In this document: positions 27,243 to 37,309 of the stretch, piece after piece | Position numbering within the stretch: the stretch's first letter is position 1 | Layout: each line of letters opens with the position of its first letter | Notes under the pieces: model-generated | Databases searched by the model: none | What the model was told of the DNA's origin: nothing | The model's input: the letters and a program-made list of their open reading frames with translations, nothing else | Position numbers and translations under genes: made by a program | Origin: Paracoccus lichenicola | Lineage (GTDB): Bacteria > Pseudomonadota > Alphaproteobacteria > Rhodobacterales > Rhodobacteraceae | NCBI RefSeq assembly: GCF_009708075.1 | Contig: NZ_WMBT01000001.1 | Location: 496,001 to 560,000 of the forward strand | Direction: 5' to 3' | DNA: 64,000 nucleotides

Positions 27243-27629
27243 TCAGGATCGTTCGTCGCGCCCCAGACGGCTCAGCTCGCGCTCCAGGAAGAACGAGATC
27301 AGCGACCGGATCGCCACCAACCCGCCCAGCAGCAGGATGTTGTCCATCGTCAGGTGCAGCATGGTGCGGATCAGGTCGGCCACGATCAGCACCTCCAGCC
27401 CCGCCAGGATGTGCCGGCCCAGCGTCAGGCGGCCCAGGTTCAACTGGTGGCCGCGCTTGTGGGCATCGCGTTCCAGGATCTCGCCCGAGGCGAAGGCGCG
27501 CGCGAATTGCAGCAGCCCCAGCAGCAGGATCGCGATGGCGAACAGTTCGATGGCGACCACCATCCATTCGAAGGCGGGCGTCAGCGGGCCAAGGTGATCG
27601 GACAGCGAAAAGGTCGTCATCTGTTCCAT
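27243..27629 (-). CDS. DUF1622-family small membrane protein
   Basis: The 128-residue protein has three hydrophobic helices: FEWMVVAIELFAIAILLLGL, the segment around LEVLIVADLI, and NILLLGGLVAIRSLISFFL. Charged RDAHKRGHQLNLGRLTLGR lies between the first two. This matches the DUF1622 family of inner-membrane proteins of unknown role. A second ATG at 27620 is an alternative start. Confidence 0.8.
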   Translation of the reverse strand: MEQMTTFSLSDHLGPLTPAFEWMVVAIELFAIAILLLGLLQFARAFASGEILERDAHKRGHQLNLGRLTLGRHILAGLEVLIVADLIRTMLHLTMDNILLLGGLVAIRSLISFFLERELSRLGRDERS

Positions 27630-27738
27630 CCCTGCCCCCGAATGCCTGAACGCAAGGGACGCCCCGTCCCCGCATGACGGAACAAACGGCGGCCCGAACG
27701 GTTCAGCCTGTCACACCCCTTCCCATCACGAGGCAAGC

Positions 27739-28188
27739 ATGGCGACCACCATCGGCACCGAAGACACCATCGAGGATCTGGTCCGCAACCTGATCCTTCT
27801 GGAACACGACGCGATCGCGGCCTATGAATCCACCATCGAGCGGCTTGGGGACGCGGCCCTGTCCCGGCAGGTCGATGCGTTCCGCCAGGATCACCTGCAA
27901 CATCTTGAAGTTTTGCAGGAAATGGCTTCCCAGACGGGTGCCGAGGCGCCGCAGCAGGGCGACATGAAGCAACTGCTGACCACCGGCAAGATCGCCCTGG
28001 CGGATCTGTTCGGCGACGGGGCCATCCTCAAGGCCATGGCCACGAACGAGAACGACACCGTCACGGCCTATGAACGCGCCTCGGTCCACCCGGACGCCAT
28101 CGAGAAGTCGCGCGCCTTCTTCCAGAAGGCCCATGCCGACGAGTTGCGCCACCGGGAATGGATGCAGCGCACGGCGGAAACGCTGTAA
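27739..28188 (+). CDS. ferritin-like four-helix-bundle protein (DUF2383/PA2169 type)
   Basis: The 149-residue helical protein shows spaced Glu and His residues in each helix: LILLEHDAIAAYESTIE, DHLQHLEVLQEMA, NENDTVTAYERA and HADELRHREWM. This arrangement is typical of ferritin-like bundles of the DUF2383 group, often linked to stress. Metal binding is likely but not certain. GAGG lies about 6 bases before the start. It is followed by a long perfect hairpin shared with the convergent ppx. Confidence 0.8.
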   Translation: MATTIGTEDTIEDLVRNLILLEHDAIAAYESTIERLGDAALSRQVDAFRQDHLQHLEVLQEMASQTGAEAPQQGDMKQLLTTGKIALADLFGDGAILKAMATNENDTVTAYERASVHPDAIEKSRAFFQKAHADELRHREWMQRTAETL

Positions 28189-28193
28189 GCCCG

Positions 28194-28227
28194 CCCCTCC
28201 GCCCGGCAACCGCGCCGGGCGGAGGGG
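28194..28227. terminator. long perfect hairpin between convergent genes
   Basis: CCCCTCCGCCCGGC (28194-28207), loop AACCGC and the exact complement at 28214-28227 give a 14-bp stem. There is no T tract on either side. It separates the ferritin-like gene from ppx. Confidence 0.6.
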
Positions 28228-28228
28228 T

Positions 28229-29755
28229 TCAGGTGATCTTCCCCTCGACCCCCAGGGCGTTGCACAGGGATCCGAACCGCGCCTCGGCGACCTCGCCCAT
28301 CAACTTGCGGCCGTTGGGCGTCAGCTTCAGCAGCAGTTGCCTTTTGTCGAAGGTCAGCTTGCCCGCATCGGCCGGATCGTCCAGCGCCAGCATCGCGCCA
28401 AAGCGCATGGCCTTGCCCAGGATCTCGGCGTCGGCGATCTCGGCATCGGTCAGCAGCTTGAACAAGGGGGCCATGGGCGAACCCGCGCGGCTGTTCTTGT
28501 AGCGGTGCAGCAGCGCCAGGCCCAGGAACACGCGTTCCGGGTGGCTCAGCGCCGCCATGTTGGCGCGGGTCACGTTGTCGAAGCAGGCATCGGCGCGGTA
28601 ATCGGGATGGGCGCGCCAGCTCGTGTCGTGCAGCAGGCAGGCGGCGCGGATCAGGCGGTCGCGTCCGGGCGGCACGTCCTGGAACAAGGGCTGCAGGAAC
28701 AGATGCAGCTTCTTGCCCGACCCCGGCATCCGCGCCATCTGGCGTTCGGTAAAGCGGGCGGCCTCGATCAGCGGGTCGCGCTTGCGCAGGCTGTCGGGCA
28801 TCTGTTCGTACAGCAGCCCCTCGCGGATGCCATAGCTGGACACCGCAAGTTCCGTGGGCGCGAAGGTCTCGGACAGTTGCGCCAGAACCTGGGCGGCCAG
28901 CGGCACAAGCTCGATCCGCGAGGACGACAGCCCGGTCTGCGCCTTGAGCGTGCCCAGGTCGCCCGCCCCGATCCAGGCGACGGTATCGGCCACGGCCTTG
29001 GGCGTCATGCGGTATTCGTGCAGCACCGTCATGGGATAGGACACGCGTTCCATGTCCAGCCGGGCGATGGCGCGCCACGAGCCGCCGACCAGATAGATGC
29101 GTTCGTGATGGGTGCCCATCACCTGCGCCAACCCGGCCATGACCTTCCGGATATGCTTGCGCAGCCCGTCCTTGCCGCCGCCCACCTGCTGCAACCGGAA
29201 CGGTCCCAGGGGCGAGGTGACGCGCTTGCCGATCTGGCCGTCCGCGACCTCGGCCAGTTCCATCGAGTTGCCGCCGATGTCGCAAACCAGCCCCTTGGCG
29301 TCGGGCCAGCCCAGCAGCACGCCCTGGGCGGACAGGCGCGCTTCCTCCTCGCCGTCGATCACGTGCATCCTGATGCCGGTCTCGCGTTCGACCCGTTCCT
29401 TGAAGGCGGGACCGTCTTCGGCCTCGCGCACGGCGGCGGTGGCCACGCAGGTCAGGGGGTCGATATCCATACCCTTGGCCAGGGCCGCGAAACGCTGCAA
29501 GGCGGCAAAGCCGCGCTCGACCCCTTCGGGGTTCAGGCGGCCGGTCTGGGCCATCCTGGCGCCAAGCCCGGCCATGACCTTTTCGTTGTAGAAATAGGCG
29601 GGCGAGCGGGCCGCCCCGTCGAAGACCACCATCCGGATCGAGTTCGAGCCGACATCGACCACGCCCACGCGCGACAAGGCCCGCTTTGGCAGTTTTCCGA
29701 ACATCTTGCCGAAAGGCTCGACCGTCTTGCCGGTCGTGGTGCGTACGCCGTTCAT
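28229..29755 (-). CDS. ppx: exopolyphosphatase / pppGpp phosphohydrolase family
   Basis: The 508-residue ASKHA-fold phosphatase has VGVVDVGSNSIRMVVFDG (phosphate loop 1), ATAAVREAEDG, the catalytic Glu region in VIDGEEEARLSAQG, LVCDIGGNSMELAEV (phosphate loop 2), and a C-terminal HD-like helical domain (ACLLHDTSW). It releases terminal phosphate from polyphosphate. It lies 55 bases after ppk in the same orientation, so synthesis and breakdown of polyphosphate are encoded together. Confidence 0.93.
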   Translation of the reverse strand: MNGVRTTTGKTVEPFGKMFGKLPKRALSRVGVVDVGSNSIRMVVFDGAARSPAYFYNEKVMAGLGARMAQTGRLNPEGVERGFAALQRFAALAKGMDIDPLTCVATAAVREAEDGPAFKERVERETGIRMHVIDGEEEARLSAQGVLLGWPDAKGLVCDIGGNSMELAEVADGQIGKRVTSPLGPFRLQQVGGGKDGLRKHIRKVMAGLAQVMGTHHERIYLVGGSWRAIARLDMERVSYPMTVLHEYRMTPKAVADTVAWIGAGDLGTLKAQTGLSSSRIELVPLAAQVLAQLSETFAPTELAVSSYGIREGLLYEQMPDSLRKRDPLIEAARFTERQMARMPGSGKKLHLFLQPLFQDVPPGRDRLIRAACLLHDTSWRAHPDYRADACFDNVTRANMAALSHPERVFLGLALLHRYKNSRAGSPMAPLFKLLTDAEIADAEILGKAMRFGAMLALDDPADAGKLTFDKRQLLLKLTPNGRKLMGEVAEARFGSLCNALGVEGKIT

Positions 29756-29810
29756 GGCCGCCTCTCCTGCTGCCGCATCGCGGTGTTAATGACTTGCCCG
29801 TCCGGGGGCG

Positions 29811-31976
29811 TCAATCGTTGGAATGGGTCAGTGCCGGAACGTCGCCTGCCCCCGCCGTGCCCCGCCCGGACAGCGAGGGGTGGTCCATGAAGAAGCGGTG
29901 ACAATTGAACAGGTCGTCCCGCCCTTCGGGCAGATAGCGCACGAACCGGCCATCGGGTTGCAATAGCCAGCTTTGCGCCTCGTCCGCCATGTTGGCTGCC
30001 ATGATCTGGCTGACGATCTGCGCCTTGACGGTGTCGTTCATGCATTCGACCAGCGTTTCCACCCGCCGGTTCAGGTTGCGGTCCATCCAGTCGGCGGAAC
30101 TGATGAACACCCGCGCCCGCTTGGACGGCAACCCGTGCCCGTTGCCGAAGCAGACGATGCGCGAATGTTCCAGGTATCGCCCGACGATGGATTTCACGCG
30201 GATGTTGTCCGACAGCCCCCGGATGCCGGGCCGGATCCCGCAGATGCCGCGCACGACAAGGCTGATCTTCACGCCCGCCGCGCTGGCCGCATAAAGCGCG
30301 TCGATCACGTCCTTTTCGATCAGCGAGTTCATCTTGGCCCAGATTGCCGCAGGCCGCCCCTGGCGCGCCAGTTCCGCCTCGCGCCCGATCAGCGAGAGCA
30401 GCCGGTCCTTGAGGTCGATGGGCGAAATGGAAATGTTTTCCAGTCCCGCAGGCTGGACATAGCCGGACAGGTAGTTGAAGACCTTTGTCGCGTCCCGCCC
30501 AAGCGCCGGGTCGCAGGTGAACAGCGACAGGTCGGTGTAAATCCGCGCGGTGATCGGGTGATAGTTGCCGGTCCCGTAATGGGTATAGGTGACAAGGTTG
30601 TCGCCTTCGCGCCGCACCACGGTGCTGATCTTGGCGTGCGTCTTGTAGTTCACGAAGCCATAGACGACATGCGCGCCTGCCCGTTCCAGCCGCCGGGACT
30701 GGCGGATATTGGCGGCCTCATCGAACCGCGCCTTGAGTTCCACCAAAGCGGTGACGGACTTGCCGGATTCGGCGGCCTCGCACAGCGCGTCCACGATGGG
30801 ACTGTCGCGGCTGGTGCGATAAAGCGTCTGCTTGATCGCCAGCACGTCGGGGTCGCGCGCCGCCTGCGCCAGAAAGCGGACCACCATGTCGAAAGTCTCG
30901 TAAGGATGGTGCAGCAGCATGTCCTTGTGCTGGATGGCGGCGAACATGTCGCCGTCGTGGTCCTGCACCCGTTCGGGAACGCGCGGCGTGAAGGCGGGCC
31001 ACAAGAGGTCGCGGCGGTTGTCCAGCACCAATTCGCGCAGGTCCGCCACGCCCAGCAGGCCCTCGACCTCGATCACCTCGTCGGGACCGACCTCCAGCTC
31101 CTCCATGATGAGGCGGCGCAAACGGTCGGGCGCGCCGCGCGTGATCTTCAGCCGGATGACGCTGCCGCGGCGGCGGCGTTTCAGGGCGGTCTCGAACTCG
31201 CGGACCAGATCCTCGGCTTCCTCCTCGACCTCCAGGTCGCTGTCGCGCAGCACGCGAAAGGCGCAATGGCCCGTGTCGCGATAGCCGGGGAACAGGCTGG
31301 ACAGGTGCATCAGCAGCAGATCCTCCAGCCGGAAGAACCGCTCTCCGCCCGGCAGGGGGACGAAGCGGTTCAGCTGCGCGGGGATCGGCAGCAGCGCCTG
31401 CATCTGCCGCCCGTCGGTTTCGCGCGCCAGTTCCAGCGCCAGCGAGAAGCCGGTGTTGGGGATGAAGGGGAACGGATGCGCGGGGTCGATGGCCAGCGGC
31501 GACAGGACCGGAAAGACCTTGCGTTCAAAGTAGTCGTGCAGGAATTCCTCTTCGGCCCGCGTCAAACGGGACCGGGACAGGATGACGATGCCCGCCTCCT
31601 CCATCTCTCGGCGGATGCGGTTCCAGACACCTTGCTGCGCGCCCATCAGGCGGCGGGCGTCGGCGTTGATCATGGCCAGCTGTTCGGCAGGGGTCAGCCC
31701 GTCGTCGGATGGGGTGGTGTTCCCCTCGCGCACCAGTTCGCGCAGGCCCGCGACGCGGACGGTGTAGAATTCGTCCAGGTTGGTCGCGCTGATCGACACG
31801 AAGCGCAGCCGTTCCAGCAGCGGCACGCGGGAATTGCGCGCCTCGTCCAGGACGCGCCAGTTGAAGGACAGCCAGCTGATTTCCCGGTTGAAGAACCGCG
31901 CGCCGTCCTGGGGCACGCCTTCGGGCAAGTCCTGCGGTTCGGGAAAGGGGGTCCGGAGGAAATCGGCTTGCGTCAT
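29811..31976 (-). CDS. ppk1: polyphosphate kinase 1
   Basis: The 721-residue, membrane-associated PPK1 makes polyphosphate from ATP. It begins with the four-domain layout: the N-terminal FFNREISWLSFNWRVLDEA, then LDEFYTVRVAGL. The catalytic part carries THYGTGNYHPITARIYTDLS with the autophosphorylated His, and the C-terminal HKD-like region contains FISSADWMDRNLNRRVE. It follows hda by 25 bases and precedes ppx. The perM-hda-ppk-ppx order is a common alphaproteobacterial cluster. Confidence 0.97.
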   Translation of the reverse strand: MTQADFLRTPFPEPQDLPEGVPQDGARFFNREISWLSFNWRVLDEARNSRVPLLERLRFVSISATNLDEFYTVRVAGLRELVREGNTTPSDDGLTPAEQLAMINADARRLMGAQQGVWNRIRREMEEAGIVILSRSRLTRAEEEFLHDYFERKVFPVLSPLAIDPAHPFPFIPNTGFSLALELARETDGRQMQALLPIPAQLNRFVPLPGGERFFRLEDLLLMHLSSLFPGYRDTGHCAFRVLRDSDLEVEEEAEDLVREFETALKRRRRGSVIRLKITRGAPDRLRRLIMEELEVGPDEVIEVEGLLGVADLRELVLDNRRDLLWPAFTPRVPERVQDHDGDMFAAIQHKDMLLHHPYETFDMVVRFLAQAARDPDVLAIKQTLYRTSRDSPIVDALCEAAESGKSVTALVELKARFDEAANIRQSRRLERAGAHVVYGFVNYKTHAKISTVVRREGDNLVTYTHYGTGNYHPITARIYTDLSLFTCDPALGRDATKVFNYLSGYVQPAGLENISISPIDLKDRLLSLIGREAELARQGRPAAIWAKMNSLIEKDVIDALYAASAAGVKISLVVRGICGIRPGIRGLSDNIRVKSIVGRYLEHSRIVCFGNGHGLPSKRARVFISSADWMDRNLNRRVETLVECMNDTVKAQIVSQIMAANMADEAQSWLLQPDGRFVRYLPEGRDDLFNCHRFFMDHPSLSGRGTAGAGDVPALTHSND

Positions 31977-32001
31977 GGTGTCTGACCTTGGGGGCTGCGA
32001 T

Positions 32002-32700
32002 TCATGTCTCGGGTTCGGAAAGGCCGTTCAGCAACTCGGCCGCGATGCGGCGGGTGATCGGGCGCTTGTCGGCCATGGCCGCGCGGTCCATCGCCGCGAC
32101 AAGGCGGCGGGCCAGCCCCAGGTCGCGCGGCATGTGCAGGACCAGCCAGTCGATCAGGTCGGCAGGCACGGCCTGCTGGCGGTCCGCGAACAGCTTGACC
32201 AGCACGGCGGCCAAAAGGGATTCGTCGGGCGGCATCAGCCGGACCTGCGGCATGGCGTCCATGCGCGACCGCAGGTCGGGCAGCACCAGCCCCCAGTCAC
32301 GCGGCGGCGTGCGGGCCGTCAGCAGCAGCAGGCAGTCGCGCGGCGCGCACAGGTTCCACAGGTGGAACAAAGCCTGTTCCGCCCCCGCCGCCCGGCCCGC
32401 GCGGTCCGCATCCTCGATCACCAGGGCGCCGCCTTCGGTGGCAAGGTGGTCGGCGGCGTCGGGGCGCAGGGCGGCGGCCTTCAGGCGGCGCGCGCCGTTT
32501 TCCGCCGCCCAGAAGGCCGCCAGATGGGACTTGCCCGCCCCTTCCGGCCCGATCAGCAGCATCCGCCCCTGGGGCCAGTCCTGCGGCGCGTCCAGGGCTG
32601 CCAGCGCCGCCCGGTTCGCCGCTGCTGGCAGGAAGTCGGCGCGGGAATGGGCGGGCGGCGTCGTCAGATCCAGCGTCAACTGGCGGGAAATCACGGCCAT
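32002..32700 (-). CDS. hdaA: DnaA-related replication regulator (Hda/HdaA type)
   Basis: The 232-residue protein has an N-terminal clamp-binding motif (RQLTLDL, residues 6-12) and a DnaA-like AAA+ fold: Walker A GPEGAGKS at 51-58, Walker B-like ALVIEDADRAG, sensor 1 LLLLTARTPP, and the arginine-rich LPDLRSRMDAM. The DNA-binding domain of DnaA is missing, as expected for Hda. Hda with the beta clamp stimulates ATP hydrolysis by DnaA and stops re-initiation. Its ATG follows the perM stop directly. Confidence 0.9.
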   Translation of the reverse strand: MAVISRQLTLDLTTPPAHSRADFLPAAANRAALAALDAPQDWPQGRMLLIGPEGAGKSHLAAFWAAENGARRLKAAALRPDAADHLATEGGALVIEDADRAGRAAGAEQALFHLWNLCAPRDCLLLLTARTPPRDWGLVLPDLRSRMDAMPQVRLMPPDESLLAAVLVKLFADRQQAVPADLIDWLVLHMPRDLGLARRLVAAMDRAAMADKRPITRRIAAELLNGLSEPET

Positions 32701-33915
32701 CTACCCGGCGTCGGGATGCTTGCGGGCGATTTCCTCGCGCATGATCTCGATCTGGCCCTGGGCGCGGTTCTGGTCGGCGCGGATGCGCGCCTCGCGGATG
32801 GTGTTGGACACGGTGCCCCGGGGCACGATCTCGACCAGCATCGGCTGGCCCGGATCGGGGGGCAGCGCCTGCCCGGTGAACAAGGCGCTTTCCTGATACC
32901 GCTGCGTCAGGAACCGCCCGACCACCCCCAGGGCCGCGGCCAGCGGCACGGCCATGACCATGCCGACAAAGCCGAACAGCGCGCCAAAGACCGACAAGGC
33001 CAGCAGCAGCCAGACCGGGTGCAGGCCGACATGGTGGCCCACGATCTTGGGTTGCAGATAGTTGCCCTCGACGATCTGGCCGATGGCGAAGATCGCGACG
33101 ACCAGGCCGATCCACAAGGGATCGCCCCAGAAGCTGAACAGCGCCACCCCGATGGCCGTGGCCCCGCCGATCAGCACGCCCACATAGGGGATGAACGACA
33201 ACAGCGCAGCCATCACCCCGATGAAGAAGCCGAAGGGCAGCCCCACGATCATCAGCCCGATGGCATACCAGGTGCCCAGGATCAGCATCACCAGCCCCTG
33301 TCCGCGCACGAAGCCCGACAGCGCTTCGTCGATCTCTCGCGAGATGCGGCGCAGGGTGGGGGCGTGTTCGCGCGGCAGCAGCGTGTCCACCCGGTCCACC
33401 AGGTGGTCCCAGTCCAGCAGCAGATAGAAGGCCACCACCGGCACGATCACCAGGATCGCGACCGCGCTGATGATGCCGCCCACCGACGACAGCAGGCGGG
33501 ACGCCAGCGTGCCCATCTGTTCGCCCATGGCCGCGCCCAGGTCGGTCAGCGCGGTGCCCACGTCGCCGTCCGCGGGCAGCAGTTCGGGGAACCGCACCGA
33601 CAGGAAGGCGCGCGCCTGTTCCAGCATCGCGGGCGCGGTCTCGATCAGCGAGGTGGCCTGGCGCAGCATGACGGGCACCACCAGCAGAACCACCAGCGCG
33701 AAGGCCAGCACGGCGGCCACGGTGATGACCACCACCGACATGACGCGGCTCAGGCCCGCCCGTTCCAGCCGGTCGGCCACCGGGTCCAGCAGATAGGCCA
33801 CCCCCGCCCCCAGGATGAAGGGCAGGATCGCGTTCCCCAGCAGCCACATCGCCAGCAGCAGCACCACCGCCGACACGCCCCACCACATCAGTTGCTTGTG
33901 TATCGGTATGCGCAT
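32701..33915 (-). CDS. AI-2E/PerM-family transporter
   Basis: The 404-residue protein has about eight membrane helices: [20 protein letters not shown] at the start, [20 protein letters not shown], then [20 protein letters not shown], and a C-terminal group including [14 protein letters not shown]. The family includes the putative AI-2 exporter TqsA and PerM; the substrate here is unknown. It ends directly at the hda start. It is the first gene of the perM-hda-ppk-ppx cluster and is divergent from proS. Confidence 0.9.
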   Translation of the reverse strand: MRIPIHKQLMWWGVSAVVLLLAMWLLGNAILPFILGAGVAYLLDPVADRLERAGLSRVMSVVVITVAAVLAFALVVLLVVPVMLRQATSLIETAPAMLEQARAFLSVRFPELLPADGDVGTALTDLGAAMGEQMGTLASRLLSSVGGIISAVAILVIVPVVAFYLLLDWDHLVDRVDTLLPREHAPTLRRISREIDEALSGFVRGQGLVMLILGTWYAIGLMIVGLPFGFFIGVMAALLSFIPYVGVLIGGATAIGVALFSFWGDPLWIGLVVAIFAIGQIVEGNYLQPKIVGHHVGLHPVWLLLALSVFGALFGFVGMVMAVPLAAALGVVGRFLTQRYQESALFTGQALPPDPGQPMLVEIVPRGTVSNTIREARIRADQNRAQGQIEIMREEIARKHPDAG

Positions 33916-34046
33916 GGCCGGTTCCTGCTGCGAGTGTCGGGGTGGAATGTGACCGCGACGCGCGGCAGTTGCAAGCGGGCGGTTCTTGGCAAGGCAGGAC
34001 CGATCCGCTAACGGTTCGCGCGTTATACGCTCAAAGGATCCCGCCC

Positions 34047-35408
34047 ATGCGTCTCACGCGCTATTTCCTGCCGGTGCTGAAGGAAGACCCGAAAGAGGCG
34101 CAGATCGTCAGCCACCGGCTGATGCTGCGCGCCGGAATGATCAAGCAGCAGGCCGCGGGGATCTATTCCTGGCTGCCGCTGGGCTACAAGGTCTTGCGCC
34201 GCATCCAGCAGATCGTGGACGAGGAACAGCAGCGCGCGGGCCATATCCCGCTGCTGATGCCGACGCTGCAACCGGCGGACCTGTGGCGCGAAAGCGGGCG
34301 GTATGACGATTACGGCGAGGAGATGCTGCGCCTTCAGGACCGGCACAAGCGCGATCTGCTGTATGGCCCCACGAACGAGGAGATGATCACCGACATCTTC
34401 CGCAGCCATGTGAACAGCTACAAGGATCTGCCCCTGACGCTGTATCACGTCCAGTGGAAGTTCCGCGACGAGATCCGCCCCCGCTTCGGCGTGATGCGGG
34501 GCCGCGAGTTCCTGATGAAGGACGGCTACACCTTCGACCTGACGAAGGACGCCGCGCTGCACGCCTATAACCGCCACCTGGTCAGCTATCTGCGCACCTA
34601 TGAGCGGATGGGGTTGCAGGCGATCCCGATGCGCGCGGATGGCGGGCCGATCGGCGGCGACTATACCCATGAATTCCTGGTGCTGGCCGAGACGGGCGAA
34701 TCCGAGGTCTTCTATGACAGCCAGATCACCGACCTGACCTTCGGCGACCGCCAGATCGACTATGACAGCGTGGACCAGTGCCAGGCCGTGCTGGAGGAGT
34801 TCACCAGCCGATACGCCCGCACGGACGAAACCCATGACGAGGCGGTCTTTGCCCAGGTCCCCGAAGAACGCCGCCGCACCGCGCGCGGGATCGAGGTGGG
34901 CCAGATCTTCTATTTCGGCACCAAGTATTCCGAAGCCATGGGCGCCACCGTCGTCGGTCCCGACGGCACCCGCGTCCCGGTGGAAATGGGCAGCCACGGC
35001 ATCGGCGTGTCCCGCCTGCTGGGCGCCATCATCGAGGCCAATCACGACGACCGCGGCATCATCTGGCCCGAGGGCGTGACGCCGTTCCATGTGGGCATCG
35101 TCAACCTGAAACAGGGCGACAATTCCACCGACAGCGCCTGCGATGCGATCTATGCGGAATTGCAGGCACGCGGCCTGGATCCGCTGTACGACGACCGCGA
35201 CGACCGGGCGGGGGCGAAGTTCGCCACCATGGACCTGATCGGCCTGCCCTGGCGCATCACCGTCGGGCCGCGCGGGCTGGCGGCGAACAAGGTGGAACTG
35301 ACCAACCGCCGCACGGGCGCGACCGAGGAGATGTCGCCCAAGGACGCCATCGCCCGGCTGGAACAGGTCTATGCGCCCGTGCTGGGGCTGACGGTGCAGG
35401 ACAAGTGA
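34047..35408 (+). CDS. proS: prolyl-tRNA synthetase, short form
   Basis: This class II synthetase charges tRNA-Pro. Motif 1 region [16 protein letters not shown], motif 2 [21 protein letters not shown] and motif 3 [13 protein letters not shown] are clear. The 453-residue length shows that the roughly 180-residue editing domain inserted between motifs 2 and 3 in E. coli ProRS is missing, a known alphaproteobacterial feature. AAAGGA lies 8 bases before the start. The stop overlaps the following GTG start in GTGA. Confidence 0.96.
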   Translation: MRLTRYFLPVLKEDPKEAQIVSHRLMLRAGMIKQQAAGIYSWLPLGYKVLRRIQQIVDEEQQRAGHIPLLMPTLQPADLWRESGRYDDYGEEMLRLQDRHKRDLLYGPTNEEMITDIFRSHVNSYKDLPLTLYHVQWKFRDEIRPRFGVMRGREFLMKDGYTFDLTKDAALHAYNRHLVSYLRTYERMGLQAIPMRADGGPIGGDYTHEFLVLAETGESEVFYDSQITDLTFGDRQIDYDSVDQCQAVLEEFTSRYARTDETHDEAVFAQVPEERRRTARGIEVGQIFYFGTKYSEAMGATVVGPDGTRVPVEMGSHGIGVSRLLGAIIEANHDDRGIIWPEGVTPFHVGIVNLKQGDNSTDSACDAIYAELQARGLDPLYDDRDDRAGAKFATMDLIGLPWRITVGPRGLAANKVELTNRRTGATEEMSPKDAIARLEQVYAPVLGLTVQDK

Positions 35409-35896
35409 CCGGGCTGCTGCGGCTGGCGGTGGCGGTTCTTTGCGCCATCGTCCTGTCGCAGTTCCCGGCCTTTTCCGACCAGTATGTCCAGCGGCTTGGC
35501 GGGCAGGTCGATGCCCTGTCCCGCGTGGCCGCCGAATTCGACGCCAGCGCCCGGGCGGCAGGCCTGACACGGGACCAGGCCCTGGCGGATCTCTCGGGCA
35601 GCGCCTTCCGCGACGCGCATCAATCCAACATGCGCGCGGTCTTTGCCCGCCTGGACCGGGCGCGCGCCGATTTGCAGATGCTGCGCCTTGCCGGGCCTCT
35701 GGAACGGATGCTGCTGCCGCATCGCCTGCGCGACACGGAAACCCTAGCCGCCACCTGGGGCGACTTTCGGCCTGCCGTTCCCGTGACGGTTGCGGGCTTC
35801 TGGGCGGCGGGGATCGGGCTGGCGCTCGGCTGGTGGCTGGGCGCCCTGCCCGGCCTGCCGTTCCGACGCAGGCAGGACCGCCTCGGCTGGCGCTGA
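35405..35896 (+). CDS. DUF2937-family membrane protein
   Basis: The 163-residue protein has an N-terminal hydrophobic helix ([17 protein letters not shown]), a helical extracytoplasmic stretch with repeated Asp/Arg residues ([17 protein letters not shown]), and a C-terminal helix ([20 protein letters not shown]) followed by basic residues. This matches DUF2937, of unknown function. The GTG start overlaps proS by 4 bases, so it depends on proS translation. Confidence 0.78.
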   Translation: MTGLLRLAVAVLCAIVLSQFPAFSDQYVQRLGGQVDALSRVAAEFDASARAAGLTRDQALADLSGSAFRDAHQSNMRAVFARLDRARADLQMLRLAGPLERMLLPHRLRDTETLAATWGDFRPAVPVTVAGFWAAGIGLALGWWLGALPGLPFRRRQDRLGWR

Positions 35897-36010
35897 CCCC
35901 GCGTCACCGGCCCGAAAAGGCAGGGATTTCCGGCAATATCCTGCTTTTCTTTTGCAAAAGGCGCTTCTAACCTGCGGCGCAGGACATTGTTCCAACTGGG
36001 AGACAATCAC

Positions 36011-37195
36011 ATGAAAAAACTTCTTCTGGCCACCGCCATCGGCGCGTTGATGGCCGGTGCCGCCTCTGCCGAAGAGATCAAGATGGGCATGTCGCTGGGC
36101 TTTACCGGGCCGCTGGAATCCATGGCGCCGGGCATGGCGGCGGGCGCCGAGATGGCGATGAAGGAGGTCAGCGACTCCGGCCTGCTGCTGGACGGATCGA
36201 CCATTGTTCCGGTGCAGGGCGATTCGACCTGCATCGACGCCGCCGCCGCGACCGCGACGGTGGAACGCCTGATCACCGCCGAGGGGGTCAAGGGCATCGT
36301 CGGCGGCATGTGTTCGGGCGAGGCGATCGCGTCCTTGCAGAACGTCGCCGTGCCGAACGGCGTGGTGATGATCTCGCCTTCCGCCACCTCGCCCGCGTTG
36401 TCCACCATCGAGGATCAGGGCCTGTTCTTCCGCACCTCGCCGTCGGACGCCCGCCAGGGCGAGGTCATGGCCGAGATCATGATGGAAAAGGGCATCAAGA
36501 CCGCCGCCGTCACCTATACCAACAACGATTACGGCAAGGGCCTGGCCGATGCCTTCGCGGCGGCCTTCACCGCCAAGGGCGGCACCGTCACGGTGAACAG
36601 CGCCCATGACGACGGCAAGGCCGACTATTCGGCCGAGGTCGCGGCGCTTGCGGCGGCGGGCGGCGACGCCCTGGTGGTGGCGGGCTATGTCGATCAGGGC
36701 GGCTCGGGCGTGGTGCGCGCCGCGCTGGACACCGGCGCCTTCGACACCTTCGTCTTCCCCGACGGCATGGTGGGCCAGGCCCTGGTGGACAACTTCGGCG
36801 CGGAAATCGACGGCAGCTTCGGCCAGAACCCCGCAGCCGAGGGCGAGGGCCGCGAGAAGTTCCTGGAAATGGCCAAGACCGCCGGGTTCGACGGCACCAG
36901 CGCCTATTCCGCCGAAGCCTATGACGCGGCCGCGCTGATGCTGCTGTCGATGGCCGCGGCCAAGTCCAGCGATCCGAACGTGTGGAAGAACAACGTGATG
37001 GATGTCGCCAACGCGCCGGGCGAAAAGATCCTGCCGGGCGAGCTGGCCAAGGGGCTGGAGATCCTGAACGGCGGCGGCGACATCGACTATGTCGGCGCCT
37101 CGTCGATCGAGATGGTGGGCGCGGGCGAAACCGCCGGCGTTTACCGCGAGGTCGCCTTCGACAACGGCGAAATGACCGTCGTCGGCTATCGCTGA
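36011..37195 (+). CDS. livJ: branched-chain amino acid ABC transporter substrate-binding protein
   Basis: The 394-residue periplasmic protein has a signal peptide (MKKLLLATAIGALMAGAASA). The type I periplasmic-binding fold shows IKMGMSLGFTGPLESMAPGM, then IVGGMCSGEAIASL, MISPSATSPALS and the late SAYSAEAYDAAALML. The family delivers leucine, isoleucine, valine or related amides. GGGAG precedes the ATG at 36011. The permease and ATPase genes follow after a hairpin, so this abundant component can be expressed above them. Confidence 0.93.
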   Translation: MKKLLLATAIGALMAGAASAEEIKMGMSLGFTGPLESMAPGMAAGAEMAMKEVSDSGLLLDGSTIVPVQGDSTCIDAAAATATVERLITAEGVKGIVGGMCSGEAIASLQNVAVPNGVVMISPSATSPALSTIEDQGLFFRTSPSDARQGEVMAEIMMEKGIKTAAVTYTNNDYGKGLADAFAAAFTAKGGTVTVNSAHDDGKADYSAEVAALAAAGGDALVVAGYVDQGGSGVVRAALDTGAFDTFVFPDGMVGQALVDNFGAEIDGSFGQNPAAEGEGREKFLEMAKTAGFDGTSAYSAEAYDAAALMLLSMAAAKSSDPNVWKNNVMDVANAPGEKILPGELAKGLEILNGGGDIDYVGASSIEMVGAGETAGVYREVAFDNGEMTVVGYR

Positions 37196-37212
37196 GCAAA
37201 AGCCTGTGCTAA

Positions 37213-37247
37213 GGCCCGGCAGCCTTGCGGTTGCCGGGCCATTTTTC
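37213..37247 (+). terminator. terminator/attenuator between livJ and livG
   Basis: GGCCCGGCA (37213-37221) pairs with TGCCGGGCC (37232-37240) and ATTTTTC follows. A partial terminator here would favour the binding protein over the membrane components. Confidence 0.8.
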
Positions 37248-37309
37248 ATGACAAAAGCCGCTGAATGCGGTCACACTTCACCAATGGCGTGAAGACGGGG
37301 TAACGAAGA

